Source: Nonlabens antarcticus (lineage in GTDB: Bacteria; Bacteroidota; Bacteroidia; Flavobacteriales; Flavobacteriaceae). From it: 64,000 nt of DNA. The position numbers were made by a program, and so were the translations under genes. Shown in pieces: positions 27,521 to 36,237 of this stretch. How positions within the stretch are numbered: the stretch's first letter is position 1; every line of letters starts with the position of its first letter. Under the pieces are notes generated by a model. That model did not search any database. It was not told the origin of the DNA and saw nothing but the letters and a program-made list of their open reading frames with translations. Location of the stretch: positions 62,001 to 126,000 of the forward strand of contig NZ_JADFCO010000063.1 of assembly GCF_015356755.1 (NCBI RefSeq), given 5' to 3'.

Positions 27521-28300
27521 TTATCTCGGTTTGGCAAAAATACCATTCGTAGATTCCGCTGACATAAAAACAATATTATTTTCATCTACTCTTTCTGGCC
27601 AATCTAAATCTTGTATTTTTCCTAAATCTATTTTTAAGTTTACTACATCATCTATTTCTAGATTACGGTATTTTGACAAACTATCTAATTCTCTAAAATT
27701 TTCTTTGTCAGACACTATAAATGCTAGAGGAAAATATTTGATCATATTCGCCACAGCACAATTAGCATAGTTCCCTGTTTCAGCAGGCAATGCAAAATCA
27801 CGCATAATCACTGTACAGTTAAATGGATAAATCCAATAGTGGATATGAAAGTCATCTGGAATGGAAATATCGTCTGAAAATAAAGTTTCCCTAATTTTAC
27901 TGTCTGTTACCACTTCGTCAATATTATGCTTCGCAGTTAATAAATGTGCTAATACAGCTTTCATCAATCGGACGGGTTTTACTTTGATTATCGAATACTT
28001 CTGTAATACAGAAGATGATTGAAGAAACTCAATTATTGTTTTATTTAGCTTATTTAATTCTGGGTCAAATTCAGTTCCGATTTTTGAATTACAATCAGAA
28101 CATATTGTTCGATATTTCACTCCGTTTTGTGAAATTTTTTTCTGCCCCTTTGTTTGTCCAGAAATAAGTTCAAAAATTCCCTGAATTTCAATACTTGTCA
28201 ATTTAATTCCTCCTTTCGGTGGAACGTGATCCCAAGAAAGAGGTTTAGTTTCTCGACAGATATTACATATATCAATTCTATTTCGTTTAATCTTTTTCAT
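27521..28300 (-). CDS. HNH-endonuclease-like protein
   Basis: This 259-residue protein starts with a zinc-ribbon/HNH-like module: CNICRETKPLSWDHVPPKGG, then RTICSDCNSKIGTEFD, i.e. CxxC...DH...CxxC...N. The remaining ~170 residues are without a motif I know. HNH modules of this form cut DNA or bind it, and are frequent in mobile and defence islands. It is the first gene of the minus-strand series. Neither target nor partner can be named. Confidence 0.62.
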   Translation of the reverse strand: MKKIKRNRIDICNICRETKPLSWDHVPPKGGIKLTSIEIQGIFELISGQTKGQKKISQNGVKYRTICSDCNSKIGTEFDPELNKLNKTIIEFLQSSSVLQKYSIIKVKPVRLMKAVLAHLLTAKHNIDEVVTDSKIRETLFSDDISIPDDFHIHYWIYPFNCTVIMRDFALPAETGNYANCAVANMIKYFPLAFIVSDKENFRELDSLSKYRNLEIDDVVNLKIDLGKIQDLDWPERVDENNIVFMSAESTNGIFAKPR

Positions 28301-28524
28301 CGATTAGTTCGAGGTTTATCCAGCTTATTACTAACTGGTATTCAAGCGTAAATGCACTGTTATATTAAGTTAAAAGATGTAAAGCACTATAGAGTTTACA
28401 AAGCATGGTTTTCTACAGTTTCAATTTGGCAGTTTAGGAACCCTTTTATAATCTCTTGTTTAATTTCGGTTAATTCAAACCGTTTTTATATCGCCAGCTT
28501 GCAAGATGATTGTCGTTCATTAAT

Positions 28525-28538
28525 CTTTCGCGAAAGCG
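28525..28538. repeat. Host palindrome CTTTCGCGAAAGCG (copy 1)
   Basis: First exact copy of the CTTTCGCGAAAG core, between the HNH-like gene and the M14 peptidase gene. It marks the left limit of palindrome-bearing chromosome in this window. Confidence 0.9.
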
Positions 28539-28552
28539 AACTAACAACACTC

Positions 28553-31060
28553 CTACAACTCCGGTTTATTGTTATTCACTATAAATACGGCATTAACGAA
28601 TAACAATTTCCCATTCTGCCAGAACGCACGGAATAATGGATCGTCCACCATATAGATCACACTACCACTACCCAATCGCTGCTCGCCAAAAACCATCGAA
28701 TTTTTCAATTTGGTTTTTGCTTTATCTCCCGCAAAACCGGATACATTTTTGACGTCTTCTGGAAGCCAACCTACATTGTAGCCATCTTCTAGATAACTGT
28801 AAGAATCGCTGCCCAGTTTTAAGGAATAATAGGTATCACCGTAACCAAAAGCCAATGGGTGTGTCGCATCCATCGTTGTCTTGAAAATACTTCCCGTAAT
28901 CAGATCTTCGGTTCCCGCTTCTTCTCTGGAGGCATAGGGAATTAAAAGGTTCTTTTTCTTTTCTTCAGTTTTGGTAGAATCTTTAGGAGCTTCATTTGAT
29001 TTCAAACTAAAACCTTCTTTCCCGGCAAAAGCAGAAACCGCATTATCCACCGCCACAACTTTCCCGCCACTGCGAACGAAATCGGTTACTTTTTTTAATC
29101 CTGATTCGTTCAATATGCTGCTGTAATAACCGCTAGGCATAACTAAAACGTCAAATTTGCTCAGGTCAACGCTGGCAAAATAATCGGTATCGATGGAAGT
29201 CACCGGATATTCTAGGGTTTGCTCAAAGAAATACCAGGTTGCTCCATAAGCCAGAGAAGACGTGCGCTCACCTTTCAATAATGCAATTCTAGGGGCAATG
29301 ATCAGCTTTACATCTGGAGATCCAAAGTCAGGTCCGCTAGAGGCAAAAGAACTTTCAGCTACATCTAGGGAACGATTGAAGGTGGCGGCAACCTTACTAA
29401 CGGTCGCATTGAACGTTTCCATGTTACGGTTGTCACTTTTAGTAATGATCAGGGAACCGCGTTCATAAGTGGTGCCGTTATTTTCAAACGGTTTTTCAGA
29501 AAAACGCACTTTGATATCTGCTTTCAATAAAGCCGCTAAAAAACGTGCGTCTTCCATACTGTTCCATTTTGAAATATATCCAGCTGCCGTAGAACTTGCT
29601 ACAGGAGCAGCAGTCATAAATGGATTTGCCCCATTAGCTGTTACCAGCGAGCTACTACCTACAGCTTCCAGACCGTAAGCGGTTGGCAAATTCCAGGCGG
29701 TAATGTCATAGGTTAAGGGTGTGGAAAGTTTAGTATTGGCTTCAAAAAGAACTTGCACCATTTTTCCTTTTGGTTGGTCGGTACTCACCACCATTGCCAT
29801 ATCATAATCCATGGATGATTTAGAACTCTCGTCATAACGCAAACCACTTGCTTTTCCCTTACCCGTAAATCCATAGGCAATCTCGTGCTGATCCAGTAGA
29901 GCAGCCAGGGATTTCATGTTATCCAGATTCCCTTTGAGCACATAGCTTTTGGTTTTTAAAGCACTGTTATCAAAGTATTTTTTGAATTCGCTATTGAGTT
30001 TATCCACGTTTCTTGCAGCCACCTCCACGGTGGAAAGCCCTGTAGTTTTATGGTGCGCCACACGATCCACAAGGGTCAATTCATATCCTTCATCGGTATT
30101 GATTCCCAGACCGGCGCGGCCATGTCCTGCTTGCTCATAAGTCATTCCTATAGCGCCCATGTAGGTAGGATAAGTATCGCCATAACTGGGATACAATAAA
30201 TCAAAAAGTTCTTTAGTATAATACAACCAGCCTTCCTGATCAAAGTATTTTGCGTGGTTCTTCCCTATTTCGGTTTGGAAATCCCGCTGAAACGGAGTGA
30301 TTATCTCATGAAATGGTTCTGCTGCAGGAGCAAAATAATACGGGTCATTAATTCCCTGCTCGTGAAAATCGACGTGTATTTGTGGCATCCACTGGTTGTA
30401 GATCTTCAAACGCTGCTGTGTTTCTACTTGCGTTGCCCACGCCCAGTCACGGTTCAAGTCAAAAAGATAATGGTTGGGACGACCACCCGGCCATGGTTCG
30501 TGGTGTTCTGCTGCTGCCTGTAAAGGATCGTAGGGAGAGCTCGCTACCTGATTGTACCAGTTTGCATAGCGATCGCGCCCATCAGGATTCACACAGGGAT
30601 CGATAATAACCACGGTATCTTCCAGCCATTCCTTCTTATTGGTTATCAATTCATAAAGTGTTACCATGGAAGCCTCTGTAGAAGATGCCTCATTCCCATG
30701 GACATTGTAGGACAACCAGACAATGGCTTTATCAGCTTCCGCATTTGAATCACCTGCTATAATTCCAGTTTGGGATAAGTTCTTTTTACGGATACTTTCT
30801 ATATTTTGCTGATTTCCAGGAGCACTCACTACCGCATAGGTCAATGGCCGGCGCTCGTTAGTTCTTCCATATTCTTGAAAGGTGACCATATCGCTGTTTG
30901 CCGCCACATGTTCAAAATACCGCACGACATCTGCATGTCTTGAGAACTGGGTTCCTATTTCATAGCCTAGGAAATCGGCTGGGGATTTAAGTTGGGCCTG
31001 CACTGCGATGCTAGCGAGAAATAACAGACTAAAAAATAATGATTTGCGCATGAATAACAT
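28553..31060 (-). CDS. M14-family zinc carboxypeptidase, exported
   Basis: This ~832-residue protein has a signal peptide (MRKSLFFSLLFLASIAVQAQ, from the ATG at 31051; an ATG at 31060 is also possible) and an M14 peptidase domain: SYNVHGNEASSTE supplies the HxxE zinc ligands (around residues 115-118) and DPCVNPDGRDRYANW is the family's substrate-binding motif. A later HVDFHEQG segment fits the third zinc ligand. The C-terminal third resembles a GATase-like domain (FDVLVMPSGYYSS, GGKVVAVDNAVSAF). Such large M14 proteins are common periplasmic or secreted peptidases in marine flavobacteria. Confidence 0.9.
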   Translation of the reverse strand: MLFMRKSLFFSLLFLASIAVQAQLKSPADFLGYEIGTQFSRHADVVRYFEHVAANSDMVTFQEYGRTNERRPLTYAVVSAPGNQQNIESIRKKNLSQTGIIAGDSNAEADKAIVWLSYNVHGNEASSTEASMVTLYELITNKKEWLEDTVVIIDPCVNPDGRDRYANWYNQVASSPYDPLQAAAEHHEPWPGGRPNHYLFDLNRDWAWATQVETQQRLKIYNQWMPQIHVDFHEQGINDPYYFAPAAEPFHEIITPFQRDFQTEIGKNHAKYFDQEGWLYYTKELFDLLYPSYGDTYPTYMGAIGMTYEQAGHGRAGLGINTDEGYELTLVDRVAHHKTTGLSTVEVAARNVDKLNSEFKKYFDNSALKTKSYVLKGNLDNMKSLAALLDQHEIAYGFTGKGKASGLRYDESSKSSMDYDMAMVVSTDQPKGKMVQVLFEANTKLSTPLTYDITAWNLPTAYGLEAVGSSSLVTANGANPFMTAAPVASSTAAGYISKWNSMEDARFLAALLKADIKVRFSEKPFENNGTTYERGSLIITKSDNRNMETFNATVSKVAATFNRSLDVAESSFASSGPDFGSPDVKLIIAPRIALLKGERTSSLAYGATWYFFEQTLEYPVTSIDTDYFASVDLSKFDVLVMPSGYYSSILNESGLKKVTDFVRSGGKVVAVDNAVSAFAGKEGFSLKSNEAPKDSTKTEEKKKNLLIPYASREEAGTEDLITGSIFKTTMDATHPLAFGYGDTYYSLKLGSDSYSYLEDGYNVGWLPEDVKNVSGFAGDKAKTKLKNSMVFGEQRLGSGSVIYMVDDPLFRAFWQNGKLLFVNAVFIVNNNKPEL

Positions 31061-31156
31061 TTTGAAGTGCTAAGCTACTTCATAAATACCAATCCCTTTT
31101 TGTAAAACTAAGATCTGTTATCCACGAGTTATTTACTGGATGGGTTTGAGGGATCT

Positions 31157-31171
31157 CGCTTTCGCGAAAGC
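31157..31171. repeat. Host palindrome CGCTTTCGCGAAAGC (copy 2)
   Basis: Intergenic copy upstream of the peptidase gene and 29 bp before the repeat array. Confidence 0.9.
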
Positions 31172-31200
31172 TAACTAGCGATAAGTTTTGTAACAAGTCA

Positions 31201-31583
31201 ACCGCTCGTTCTCGACTGCCGCTCGAACCGGCTTGTATTTTTCTTAGTTACAATCTCATGAAACCAGTATCGAGCGAAAGTCGAGATATGGTTGGAGCAC
31301 AATGACATTCTCTTAGATGAACCGCTCGTTCTCGACTGCCGCTCGAACCGGCTTGTATTGTCTTAGTTACAATCTCATGAAACCAGTATCGAGCGACTTT
31401 CATTGTCTTAGTTACAATCTCATGAAACCAGTATCGAGAGAAAGTCGAGATATGGTTGGAGCACAATAACATTCTCTTAGATGAACCGCTCGTTCTCGAC
31501 TATCGCTCGAACCGGCTTACTTTTTTTACATCACAATCTTTACAAACCAGTATCGAGCGAAAGTCGAGATATGATTTTAGCAC
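31201..31583. repeat. Palindromic repeat array, left block (units 1-3)
   Basis: Three units start at 31201, 31321 and 31485. Each begins ACCGCTCGTTCTCGACT and has a left arm CTCGACT-N2-CGCTCGAACCGG and a right arm CCAGTATCGAGCGAAAGTCGAG-like sequence that is its approximate inverse complement, with ~35-45 bp between. Units 1 and 2 end GGAGCACAAT...CTCTTAGATGA; unit 3 ends GATTTTAGCAC. Unit 2 holds an internal ~43-bp tandem duplication (GTCTTAGTTACAATC repeated at 31360 and 31405). All units point the same way. Unit 3 ends 12 bp before the GIY-YIG gene. Confidence 0.9.
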
Positions 31584-31595
31584 TATCTTCATCAG

Positions 31596-31942
31596 ATGTT
31601 CAATTCCTTTCACATCTATATTCTCGAATGCGCTGACGGTAAATTATATACTGGAATCACAAGCAATCTAGAACGCAGGCTTCTCGAACATCAAACTGGT
31701 TACAGAGAAACAGCTTACACCTACAACCGCAGACCAGTCAAATTAGTATTCCAAGAATCCATTGGTGATTTGTTCCAAGCCCTACGTTACGAAAAGCGCA
31801 TCAAAAAGTGGTCAGCCAGCAAAAATTGGCACTGATTAATGGTGATTTTGATAGGCTCAAGTTATTAGCGCAATGTCAGAATGATTCTAGTAGTGCTTTT
31901 GTTTCTTCGGAATATATTCCTAAAAAACTTCGTGGTAAATAA
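31596..31942 (+). pseudogene. GIY-YIG nuclease gene with frameshift, inside the repeat array
   Basis: The first 79 codons give MFNSFHIYILECADGKLYTG...ERRLLEH...RRPVKLVFQE, a UPF0213-type GIY-YIG domain (here YIL and YTG, with Arg and Glu present). The frame stops at 31833-31835 right after SASKNWH. Shifting by one base in the A5 run at 31821-31825 restores SKKLALINGDFDRLKLLAQCQND...KKLRGK and a TAA at 31940-31942, giving ~115 residues, the usual length. So the gene carries a 1-nt deletion, or is expressed by slippage, or the read has an error. Its stop directly adjoins the next repeat unit. Confidence 0.85.
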
Positions 31943-32206
31943 GCCGCGCGTTCTCGACTATCGCTCGAACCGGCTTGTATTTTTCTTATATTATGAATTT
32001 TGTAAACCAGTATCCAGCGACTTTCATTGTCTTAGTTACAATCTCATGAAATCAGTATCGAGCGAAAGTCGAGATATGGTTGGAGCACAAAGACATTCTC
32101 TTAGATGAACCGCTCGTTCTCGACTATCGCTCGAACCGGCTTACTTTTTTTACATCACAATCTTCATAAACCAGTATCGAGCGAAAGTCGAGATATAGTT
32201 TTAGCA
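31943..32206. repeat. Palindromic repeat array, right block (units 4-5)
   Basis: Unit 4 starts at about 31943, directly after the nuclease stop codon, and unit 5 at 32108. Unit 5 (32108-32206) is nearly identical to unit 3 (31485-31583), including the ACTTTTTTTACATCAC middle, so the nuclease gene plus unit 4 is bracketed by ~100-bp direct repeats. Unit 4 ends, like units 1 and 2, with CTCTTAGATGA. All units keep the same orientation as the left block. Confidence 0.9.
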
Positions 32207-32354
32207 CAATCCTCCTAACTTACCCAACCGATCGTATTAAACTACCACTAGATCCAGCCACGACCTGTTTCGGATTTGATGTTTTATTCCATATTGCGCA
32301 AAAGCAATAACCTTGATCACCTCCTAAATTCTTAATTTGCAGGAAAACCCAACC

Positions 32355-33116
32355 ATGCAAAAATTAGGGATTGCGCTTGCTGGTGGTGGCGCTAGAGCAT
32401 CAGCACACATAGGAGTATTGCAGGCATTGAATGAAAATGGGGTTTTTCCAGACGAGATTTCTGGTTCCAGCGCCGGTGCCATGATAGGCGCTTTATATTG
32501 CCACGGTTACTCACCGCTGGAAATCCTGGAACTTTCCATGCAGGAAGAATTTGTGCGCATCTTTAAATGGCAATTGATAACGCGGGAATGGAGCCGCCTG
32601 GCCATGCTCAAGCGATTGTTGCACAAACATTTGCCAGAAAATAGTTTTGAGGTCATGAAAATCCCTTTTCACGCCTGTCTTACGAACCTCAATAAGGGTT
32701 GCAGCGAGTACCACAAGAGCGGTGACCTGACCACCTGCATCGTTGCATCTTGCGCCGTTCCCGTGATTTTCAAGCCGGTCATGATGAATAATATTACTTA
32801 TGTGGATGGCGGTGTGCTCAATAATTTACCCATCGAACCCCTGCAAAATCGCAACATGAAAATTATGGGCGTGAGCATTTGTCCCCATGAAGAACTGGAG
32901 CAGGTCAAGGGAATACGCGAGATTAGTGAACGGGTGTTCCAGCTCAATGTATGGAGCAATACAAAATACCGTTTGAAACAGTGCGATGTAGGGCTGGAAG
33001 TAGAAGATTCCTTCAATTACGGCATGTTTGACGTGAAAAAGTCGGAAGAGCTTTTTAAGATAGGTTATGATTGTGCGATCAAAAAAATGCCCGAGATTCT
33101 ATCAGGTCTCGCATAG
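32355..33116 (+). CDS. Patatin-like phospholipase
   Basis: This 253-residue protein has all patatin elements: oxyanion hole GGGARASAHIG near the N-terminus, nucleophile elbow SGSSAGAMIG (Ser near 40) and the catalytic Asp in YVDGGVLNNLP. The start is taken as the ATG at 32355 (MQKLGIALAGGG); the frame is open from a TTG at 32337. It is short, like RssA-type cytosolic patatins, with no signal peptide. It probably hydrolyses acyl esters of lipids. Confidence 0.9.
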   Translation: MQKLGIALAGGGARASAHIGVLQALNENGVFPDEISGSSAGAMIGALYCHGYSPLEILELSMQEEFVRIFKWQLITREWSRLAMLKRLLHKHLPENSFEVMKIPFHACLTNLNKGCSEYHKSGDLTTCIVASCAVPVIFKPVMMNNITYVDGGVLNNLPIEPLQNRNMKIMGVSICPHEELEQVKGIREISERVFQLNVWSNTKYRLKQCDVGLEVEDSFNYGMFDVKKSEELFKIGYDCAIKKMPEILSGLA

Positions 33117-33245
33117 TTCCTAATCTACTATTTACTCTTAAAAAGAGTGCGAGTTGTCTAAACTAAAGCAAGTGCTATTGGAATCCCTATGGCTCCATAT
33201 CAAAATACAATATCGATTATAAAGTTTATAAAGGCTAGCCGACTT

Positions 33246-33253
33246 TATATTTG
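33246..33253 (+). promoter_or_regulatory. Promoter -7 box (TATATTTG) for PAP2 gene
   Basis: A perfect Bacteroidetes -7 element TAnnTTTG lies 16 bp before the ATG at 33270, which supports that start over an upstream in-frame ATG at 33189. No clear TTG -33 box is seen at the right distance. Confidence 0.55.
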
Positions 33254-33269
33254 TACCAAATTATTTTTC

Positions 33270-34112
33270 ATGCGTATTGTAGTGCTCTTTCTTCTTTTTC
33301 TTTCCAGTATCTCGTTGCATGCACAGAATGATTTTATTATCGACAGAGGAGAAACAGATCTTTGGCAGGATTTCACCTATGATATGGGGAATGTTTTCCA
33401 GGGCGTGGGTTTTGCTTACAGCAGACCCCTGTATTGGGATAAAAACGATCTACTTGTTGCTGGTGGAGTTACTGCCGCAACTCTGGGATTTTATGCCGTG
33501 GATGATAACATCACGAGAGAACTCACTGGACAAAGAGACGATATTCCAGAAATTCTACTGGATTATGGCTATTATGCGGGAGCACCGCAGAACAACTATG
33601 GACTTTCTGGCGCTATATATCTTACCGGCTTATTTACCAAAAATGAAAAGTTACGACGTACCGGCGTGCTGCTGATCTCATCTGCCACCGCTACGGGTTT
33701 TTTCCAGCAATTGACCAAATCGGCAACGGGAAGAGCGCGTCCCAGTGCGGGATTAGGCAAGAATCATTTTAGGCCCTTTGGCGGTTCTTCAGAATTTCGC
33801 TCCTTTCCGTCAGGTCACGCCGTTCTGACATTTACCAATGCTCATGTGATTGCCAAACAATTTGAGAACCCCTGGGTCAAGGCCGGGATTTATACCTTAG
33901 GTGTGGTTCCCGGATTATCTAGAATTTATGAGGGGAAACATTTTGCCAGCGATGTTTTTTTAAGCTGGGCGCTTAGTTACTTTATGGTAGAGGCGATCGA
34001 TTTATATCTGGACAGAAAGTACGAACAGAAATATAACGATAATCGTACTAAAACCACCTCGCTAGACCTCAACTTCACCTTGAATAGTGTGGGCGTGAGT
34101 TATACTTTTTAG
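33270..34112 (+). CDS. PAP2-superfamily phosphatase, exported
   Basis: This 280-residue protein has a signal peptide (MRIVVLFLLFLSSISLHAQN) and the three PAP2 phosphatase motifs: KSATGRARPS, FPSGHAVLTF and SRIYEGKHFASD. It probably removes phosphate from lipid phosphates or similar substrates in the periplasm. The C-terminal segment ends in a beta-strand-like VGVSYTF. The ATG at 33270 is preferred because the signal peptide and a -7 box fit it. Confidence 0.88.
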   Translation: MRIVVLFLLFLSSISLHAQNDFIIDRGETDLWQDFTYDMGNVFQGVGFAYSRPLYWDKNDLLVAGGVTAATLGFYAVDDNITRELTGQRDDIPEILLDYGYYAGAPQNNYGLSGAIYLTGLFTKNEKLRRTGVLLISSATATGFFQQLTKSATGRARPSAGLGKNHFRPFGGSSEFRSFPSGHAVLTFTNAHVIAKQFENPWVKAGIYTLGVVPGLSRIYEGKHFASDVFLSWALSYFMVEAIDLYLDRKYEQKYNDNRTKTTSLDLNFTLNSVGVSYTF

Positions 34113-34542
34113 AATAATCAAAACTGCTTTTAGGTTGGTTTGAGCAGCTATTTTCTCGCTTTCGCGAAAGTGTATATAAGTTCATCTGCAGTACCATATT
34201 CTGATTGTGTAAGTTACATTGACAACCCTACATTGGTCTTTTCCGAATGAATGATATGGATTAAAACGAGCTCCTTACAATCCTGTTATTCGCCTACTCT
34301 TTTCATTATTCTAAATGGTCCAGATATTTGTAATAAGTTTTTCTCTCCGCTCATAAATCGGAAAATCCGGACTTTAGTTACACTTATTCATTTATAATAA
34401 TGGAGAGAAAGAACTTTCCTTAGAAATCACTACTTTTCAATTTTTGCAGGCTTTACGAGCTATTGCCGTGCAAATGTCGGGTTTAAATTCATCTTTAAAT
34501 TGCTGACCAAGTCTGTTTCATGATTAAAATTGCCACAACCAA
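34113..34542. other. Intergenic region, no gene seen
   Basis: Apart from a palindrome copy (34157-34170), this 430-bp stretch shows no coding pattern or strong terminator on either strand. Confidence 0.5.
34157..34170. repeat. Host palindrome CGCTTTCGCGAAAG (copy 3)
   Basis: Intergenic copy downstream of the PAP2 gene. Confidence 0.9.
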
Positions 34543-35352
34543 ATGAACCGAATCATGAAACAACCACAACTGGGCGATTATATCGCAAACCTGAGAAAAG
34601 AGCAAGGTTTGACACAAGAAGAATTAGTAGAACTCTGCAACATCAACGTTAGAACCATCCAGCGCATTGAAGCTGGTAATGTGACACCTAGAAATTATAC
34701 GATCAAGAATATTTTGCGGGCGTTGGGGAGTTCTTTTGAGGATCTTACCGAAGAGATCCACAAAAAGCCTGACGAAACCAAGAACACAGAAAACCTACTG
34801 AAAAATCCTAATCATGGGCTCCTAATTGGAGTTTTAGGAATTCTATACATCTTAATTTCTATACCATTATTAATCGCAGATCTATTTGCCAGCTTAAGAG
34901 ATGAGCAAATTTTTGGTATTTATGTTTATTCTGGAATAGCGGTTCTTTATTCTATATTATTGAGCGTATTTTACATCAGCCTTGCATTTTCCATGAAAAC
35001 CAAATCGCACTTGTTAAAGACCTGTGTTTTTATCTTTTTAGGTTTAGAAATACTATCGACAGTGTTTGGTTACTTTTGGTACAGTGCCTCTTACGCTACT
35101 ATGGGAGTCGCCATAGGACTTCATATCTTATATGCAATTTCATTAATAATTCTTGCCATTCCTTTTTTCTATTCGAGAAATCAATTTGAGGGAATATTTA
35201 AGCATCTAGGGTTATTACTTGCCATCGCAGGCGCATGTAATTTGACATTTGTTCTATTTCCCATTGGAGTTGTGTTGACCTTATTATTTGAAGTTCTATT
35301 AATCGCATTAATGTTTCAGTTTTATCAGAACGGTCGAAAAATCATTAATTAA
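34543..35352 (+). CDS. XRE-family regulator with C-terminal membrane domain
   Basis: This 269-residue protein joins an N-terminal XRE-type helix-turn-helix (LGDYIANLRKEQGLTQEELVELCNINVRTIQRIEAG) to six or so hydrophobic helices from residue ~85 on. The RTIQRIEAG motif is typical of a flavobacterial group of membrane-bound XRE regulators. A second ATG at 34555 would also start the domain correctly. The signal sensed is unknown. It stands alone, next to a decayed antitoxin gene. Confidence 0.82.
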   Translation: MNRIMKQPQLGDYIANLRKEQGLTQEELVELCNINVRTIQRIEAGNVTPRNYTIKNILRALGSSFEDLTEEIHKKPDETKNTENLLKNPNHGLLIGVLGILYILISIPLLIADLFASLRDEQIFGIYVYSGIAVLYSILLSVFYISLAFSMKTKSHLLKTCVFIFLGLEILSTVFGYFWYSASYATMGVAIGLHILYAISLIILAIPFFYSRNQFEGIFKHLGLLLAIAGACNLTFVLFPIGVVLTLLFEVLLIALMFQFYQNGRKIIN

Positions 35353-35458
35353 TGGCTTCTTAAAATTAATTATGCAAAACAATAGACACCAATTCTAGTT
35401 TAAGAACATATGCAGACTGTGATCAAATTACTGCAGAACAAGATTTAAAATTAATGTC

Positions 35459-35827
35459 ATGGACGTAAAACCTTATCAAATTAGCAGCAGATTACCGACT
35501 CACTTTAAAACTTTTTACGTGTGATTTTTGAAGCGTCTGTAAATAGTAAAGAAGACGATGAAGCTGAAATAGTGTCCTTACTCGTAGAAAATCACGACAA
35601 TGAGCATTATGCCATTTAAGGACCAGTTCCTATTGAAGCAATCACAATTAGGATGAAAGAACTTCAATTGAAACAAAGACACTTAATTGGCATTATAAGA
35701 GGAAAAAGTCGCGTATCTGGGAATAAATCTTAAAAAGAACCTAACTCTGGATATGACCAGAATACTAGAACAAAAGCTTCAAATATCCGCTTCCGCGCTA
35801 GTTGCAAATTATTCATTACAAAATTGA
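35459..35827 (+). pseudogene. Decayed higA-type antitoxin gene
   Basis: Conceptual translation across one frameshift near 35520, a stop at 35618-35620 and another stop/frameshift near 35731 gives DDEAEIVSLLVENHDNEHYAI, PIEAITIRMKELQLKQRHLI, KSRVSGNKS and KKNLTLDMTRILEQKLQISAS. This is the HigA family pattern (PIEAIKFRMEQ, SRVSE, LTLxMIRKL). No intact higB partner lies upstream. Its last codons (35782-35833) are duplicated at 37087-37138. Confidence 0.8.
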
Positions 35828-35833
35828 TCCGTA
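35782..35833. repeat. Direct repeat flanking the toxin-antitoxin insert, left copy
   Basis: 52 bp matching 37087-37138 at 47 positions (AATATCCGCTTCCG...AAATTGATCCGTA). It is the 3' end of the higA relic. Similarity continues weakly to about 35872 into a decayed copy of the 3' end of the nitronate monooxygenase gene. Confidence 0.85.
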
Positions 35834-35910
35834 GGATTTTTAAAAAAACTTTTCAAGTATTGCACTGCATTTAGATCATTAGTTTCTATAAAAAATGCTG
35901 AATAAAAGAA

Positions 35911-36237
35911 CTAGGTAAGGTTCAAATTTTGATTTTGTAGCTCTACATTAAAATTTACCTTTGCATTTAGAGCACGAAATACTTTTAAAATTGTCTCAAA
36001 CCGAGCATCGTTGAGATTGTTTTCTATTTTGGAAATTTGCGCCTTTTGTACACCAACCAACTCACCCAGTTGGGCTTGCGTTAGTTTTCTTTCTTTTCTT
36101 GCTTGTTTGATAGCAAGTCCAATCAAATCAAGTCGTAATTCGCTTTCAAATTCGTCTCGATTTGGCGTTCCCACTTTTCCGATGTGCTTGTCCGTAATTT
36201 CGTCTAGACTGTAAGTTTTAATTTCCATTTGTATCAT
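35911..36237 (-). CDS. XRE-family antitoxin (HigA/RelB-like partner)
   Basis: This ~108-residue protein has a C-terminal XRE helix-turn-helix (LIGLAIKQARKERKLTQAQLGELVGVQKAQISKIENN). It is the second gene of a toxin-first pair: it overlaps the end of the toxin gene (stop at 36218) by about 10-20 bp depending on start. The ATG at 36237 or 36228 is preferred to an upstream TTG at 36258. It probably neutralises the toxin and represses the operon. Confidence 0.85.
   Translation of the reverse strand: MIQMEIKTYSLDEITDKHIGKVGTPNRDEFESELRLDLIGLAIKQARKERKLTQAQLGELVGVQKAQISKIENNLNDARFETILKVFRALNAKVNFNVELQNQNLNLT

Noticed and set aside
30254-30606. Plus-strand reading frames within the M14 peptidase gene
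   Set aside because: They lie opposite a long conserved peptidase frame and show no family motif.
31248-31472. Minus-strand reading frame inside the repeat array
   Set aside because: Its protein is itself repetitive (RYWFHEIVTKT repeated) and only mirrors the DNA repeats.
31201-32206. CRISPR-like array
   Set aside because: Repeats are long, imperfect palindromic units of unequal length without unique spacers of constant size, and no cas gene is near.
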